Positions 62,343 through 64,000 of a stretch of DNA of 64,000 bases are shown in pieces. Each line of letters begins with the position of its first letter. The first letter of the stretch is position 1. A program made the translations under genes and the position numbers. The notes below the pieces were generated by a model. The model had not been told where the DNA came from. It was given only the letters and a program-made list of their open reading frames with translations, and did no database searches. Location of the stretch: positions 62,001 through 126,000 of the forward strand of contig NZ_JAFMTY010000004.1 of the NCBI RefSeq assembly GCF_017329605.1, written 5' to 3'. This stretch comes from Alicyclobacillus fructus (GTDB lineage: Bacteria; Bacillota; Bacilli; Alicyclobacillales; Alicyclobacillaceae).

Positions 62343-63684
62343 GTTGGTCCCTTCTTTCCGAAAGCCAGCGCGCCGCCGGGTGCAAAAGCGTGTACGTCAC
62401 GAGCGCGTGCATGGCCGCGCCCGCGGCGGCGCTCGACGAAATGCCTTCTTTGAGCGCGGCAATAAGATCGGGCTCCAGGCGGATCCTCGATTCGGGAAAC
62501 CCCGCGTACTTCAGGCGGAGGGCCATGTCGTACGCGCGAAGCCCCGTCGCGATCACGCAAGTCAAGCGGGCGTCCTCCACCAGCAACTCGAAGTCCGCAT
62601 CCCAAAGCCAGGATACGTCGCGCCCATCGGCTGCGAGATCGTTAACGCCGATGACCAGCAACTTGGCCCTGGCGTCCGACACCACGGCGTCCAGGACGCT
62701 GTCGCAGCCGGTGGGGTTCTTGATGAGATGGAGGGTCACAGGCGCCTCAAGGTCAAACCGCTGCATGCGCCCTTCGGGCGGTCGATAGGCGCGCAGTCCG
62801 CCGTGGATGGCGGCGCTCGGAAGTCCCAACGCGCGAGCCGCCGATACCGCCGCGAGAACGTTGTACGCGTTGTACAGACCTGCCGCGGGGAGATCGAGCA
62901 TCAACGCGGGCAGCCCCTCTTCGGAGAAGCGCAGAAATCCGCCCTGGAGCTCGCCCTGATATAGAGGATGGGGCCGCACAAAGTCGCAGCCTTCGCATCG
63001 ATACAGGCCGAGCTGCCCGTACCAGAAACCGTCGTAACGAAGCGGCTGCCCGCACATGAGGCAGAATTGGCCGTCGCGCATCTGTTCCCGCCGGGGCGAT
63101 CTCGCCGTTTCCCGCCGCATGCCGTAATACAGGACTTTGCGCGAGGAGCGGAGGCCGAGGTATCGGCACAGCGGGTCGTCTCCGTTCAACACAAGCGTCG
63201 CCTGCGTCTGTCGAATGCCGTCCAACAGCTTCGCCAGGGTGCCGTCCAACTCCCCGTAGCGATCCAGCTGATCCCGGAAGACGTTTGTCACGACGATCAC
63301 GCCGATGGGCAGGTCGCGCGCGACAACGGGCAGCGTCGCCTCGTCGATCTCCAGGACCGCAGTGTTCGCGCGAAGCCTCCCTGTCCACGAACAGGCCCGC
63401 AAAAAGGCCGTGGCGATGCCCTGGGCCAGGTTTGCGCCCTTGTGATTCGTGACGACCGGTTCCGTTTCGGCGACCATGCTCGCCAAGAGCGAGGTGGTCG
63501 TCGTCTTGCCGTTGGTCCCGGTCACCGCAATGACGCGCTTCACCCGACCTCCGAAGCGCCGAAGCAGGCCGGGCGCGATGCGGAGCGCCACTTTACCCGG
63601 CAAACTGGTGGCGTCTCGGCCGCGCAGCATGAGTATCCACAGGATGAGTTTGCCGATCCAGATGCCGAGCATGAGGGCATGCAT
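62302..63684 (-). CDS. murT: MurT: lipid II isoglutaminyl synthase ligase subunit
   Basis: 460 residues; ATG 63684 (ATG 63672 also possible). A hydrophobic N-terminal helix precedes a Mur ligase fold: VIAVTGTNGKTTTTSLLASMV is the ATP loop, AVLEIDEATLPVVARDLP the Glu site, and VIVVTNVFRDQLDRYGE follows. A Cys4 zinc ribbon (CLMCGQ and CEGCDF) is inserted in the central domain, as in S. aureus MurT. The C-terminal domain includes NPTGCDSVLDAVV. Operon with gatD. Confidence 0.93.
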   Translation of the reverse strand: MHALMLGIWIGKLILWILMLRGRDATSLPGKVALRIAPGLLRRFGGRVKRVIAVTGTNGKTTTTSLLASMVAETEPVVTNHKGANLAQGIATAFLRACSWTGRLRANTAVLEIDEATLPVVARDLPIGVIVVTNVFRDQLDRYGELDGTLAKLLDGIRQTQATLVLNGDDPLCRYLGLRSSRKVLYYGMRRETARSPRREQMRDGQFCLMCGQPLRYDGFWYGQLGLYRCEGCDFVRPHPLYQGELQGGFLRFSEEGLPALMLDLPAAGLYNAYNVLAAVSAARALGLPSAAIHGGLRAYRPPEGRMQRFDLEAPVTLHLIKNPTGCDSVLDAVVSDARAKLLVIGVNDLAADGRDVSWLWDADFELLVEDARLTCVIATGLRAYDMALRLKYAGFPESRIRLEPDLIAALKEGISSSAAAGAAMHALVTYTLLHPAARWLSERRDQLEPQGALYRTSVS

Positions 63685-63797
63685 CCTTTCGCGAGATGGG
63701 CGCCGATCCGGGGATTTGAGCGCCCAATGGTTTTCTTCCGTGGATTATACTATATTTCGATCGCCCGGGCCTCGGCCCGAAGAAGGAGGATGCCGGC

Positions 63798-64000
63798 TTG
63801 TACCATCTGTACGGTTATCGGCGTTGCTCGACATGCCGCAACGCGCTGGCGTTTCTGGAGCGTTTGGGCGTCGACGTGTCGTTCCACGACATCGTCGAAC
63901 AGCCGCCTGAGCTGCCCACGCTTCGCGCATGGTTCGAAGCCGTGAACGGCGACATCCGTTCGCTCGTCAACACGCGCGGAGAGGTGTATCGACGGCGGGG
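63798..64000 (+). CDS. ArsC/Spx-family reductase-like protein (partial, N-terminal end)
   Basis: The frame begins with TTG 63798, 7 bases after AAGGAGGA, and runs off the window end after 67 codons. HLYGYRRCSTCRNALAFLERLGV carries the C-x-x-C of the thioredoxin-like ArsC/Spx/YffB family, and FHDIVEQPPELPTLRAWFEAV and RSLVNTRGEVYR fit the later part of that domain. It could be a YffB-type reductase or an Spx/MgsR-like regulator; the full length is not visible. A possible -10 TATACT lies at 63746-63751. Confidence 0.85.
   Translation, partial: MYHLYGYRRCSTCRNALAFLERLGVDVSFHDIVEQPPELPTLRAWFEAVNGDIRSLVNTRGEVYRRR

Overview
The window looks like chromosomal DNA of a GC-rich, endospore-forming Firmicute, most likely Alicyclobacillus or a close relative. 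The evidence is: strong AGGAGG-type ribosome sites with frequent GTG/TTG starts; sporulation genes (sigK, ytrH/ytrI, and the Bacillus-type conserved proteins YfhH and YqkK); a SufC-D-S-U-B operon; a YtpB-type terpene synthase; MurT/GatD; Gram-positive LexA boxes. No tRNA, rRNA or CRISPR was seen. Genus assignment is inference.

Layout. 1-5.7 kb: end of pcrA, small housekeeping genes (GNAT, Nfu-like, pseudouridine synthase, YihY, FolB), then ytpB and a His/Pro-rich protein on the minus strand. 5.9-10.6 kb: two adjacent dynamin-like GTPases (equivalent to the two halves of Bacillus DynA) and a membrane-anchored HtrA protease. 10.6-13.8 kb: the most striking region. The mother-cell sigma factor gene sigK (minus strand) is split in two by a 2,439-bp element carrying only a DedA-family membrane protein and a large serine recombinase. 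Excision at a TT dinucleotide restores a 243-codon sigK frame ending in a normal SigK. This is a minimal 'skin'-type element. 13.8-23.9 kb: SGNH hydrolase, a GH-like protein, FolE, isoaspartyl dipeptidase, SodA, FabI, PyrD, an ECF sigma/anti-sigma pair, alanine dehydrogenase and a MIP18/DUF59 protein. 24.1-30.2 kb: sufCDSUB, a Rieske protein and an Rrf2/IscR-like regulator, preceded by a GACT-N5-AGTC palindrome inside the likely promoter.

30.2-39.5 kb: small proteins (one of only 26 residues), an inositol-phosphatase-like enzyme, PncB, IspH, an amino-acid permease behind a long leader, an M24 peptidase, YfhH and YtrI/YtrH. 39.6-47.8 kb: a SNF2 helicase/SWIM pair, then a LexA-controlled mutagenesis cassette: ImuB, a DUF6504-like protein and a second DnaE (DnaE2/ImuC). 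47.9-64 kb: a PLD-family lipoprotein, PAP2, a cupredoxin-like protein lacking usual copper ligands, OsmC, HIT, D-amino-acid aminotransferase, a MazG-like protein, endonuclease IV, an MFS transporter, YmfF/YmfH peptidases, a beta-lactamase-fold enzyme, ThrC-ThrB and a thioesterase, a murT-gatD-nudix operon, and the start of an ArsC/Spx-family gene.

Gene-level themes: iron-sulfur assembly (suf, Nfu, DUF59, IspH as client), sporulation control by DNA rearrangement, SOS mutagenesis, and envelope maintenance (dynamins, HtrA, ECF sigma, MurT/GatD, DedA). Function assignments rest on motif recognition by eye, without database searches.
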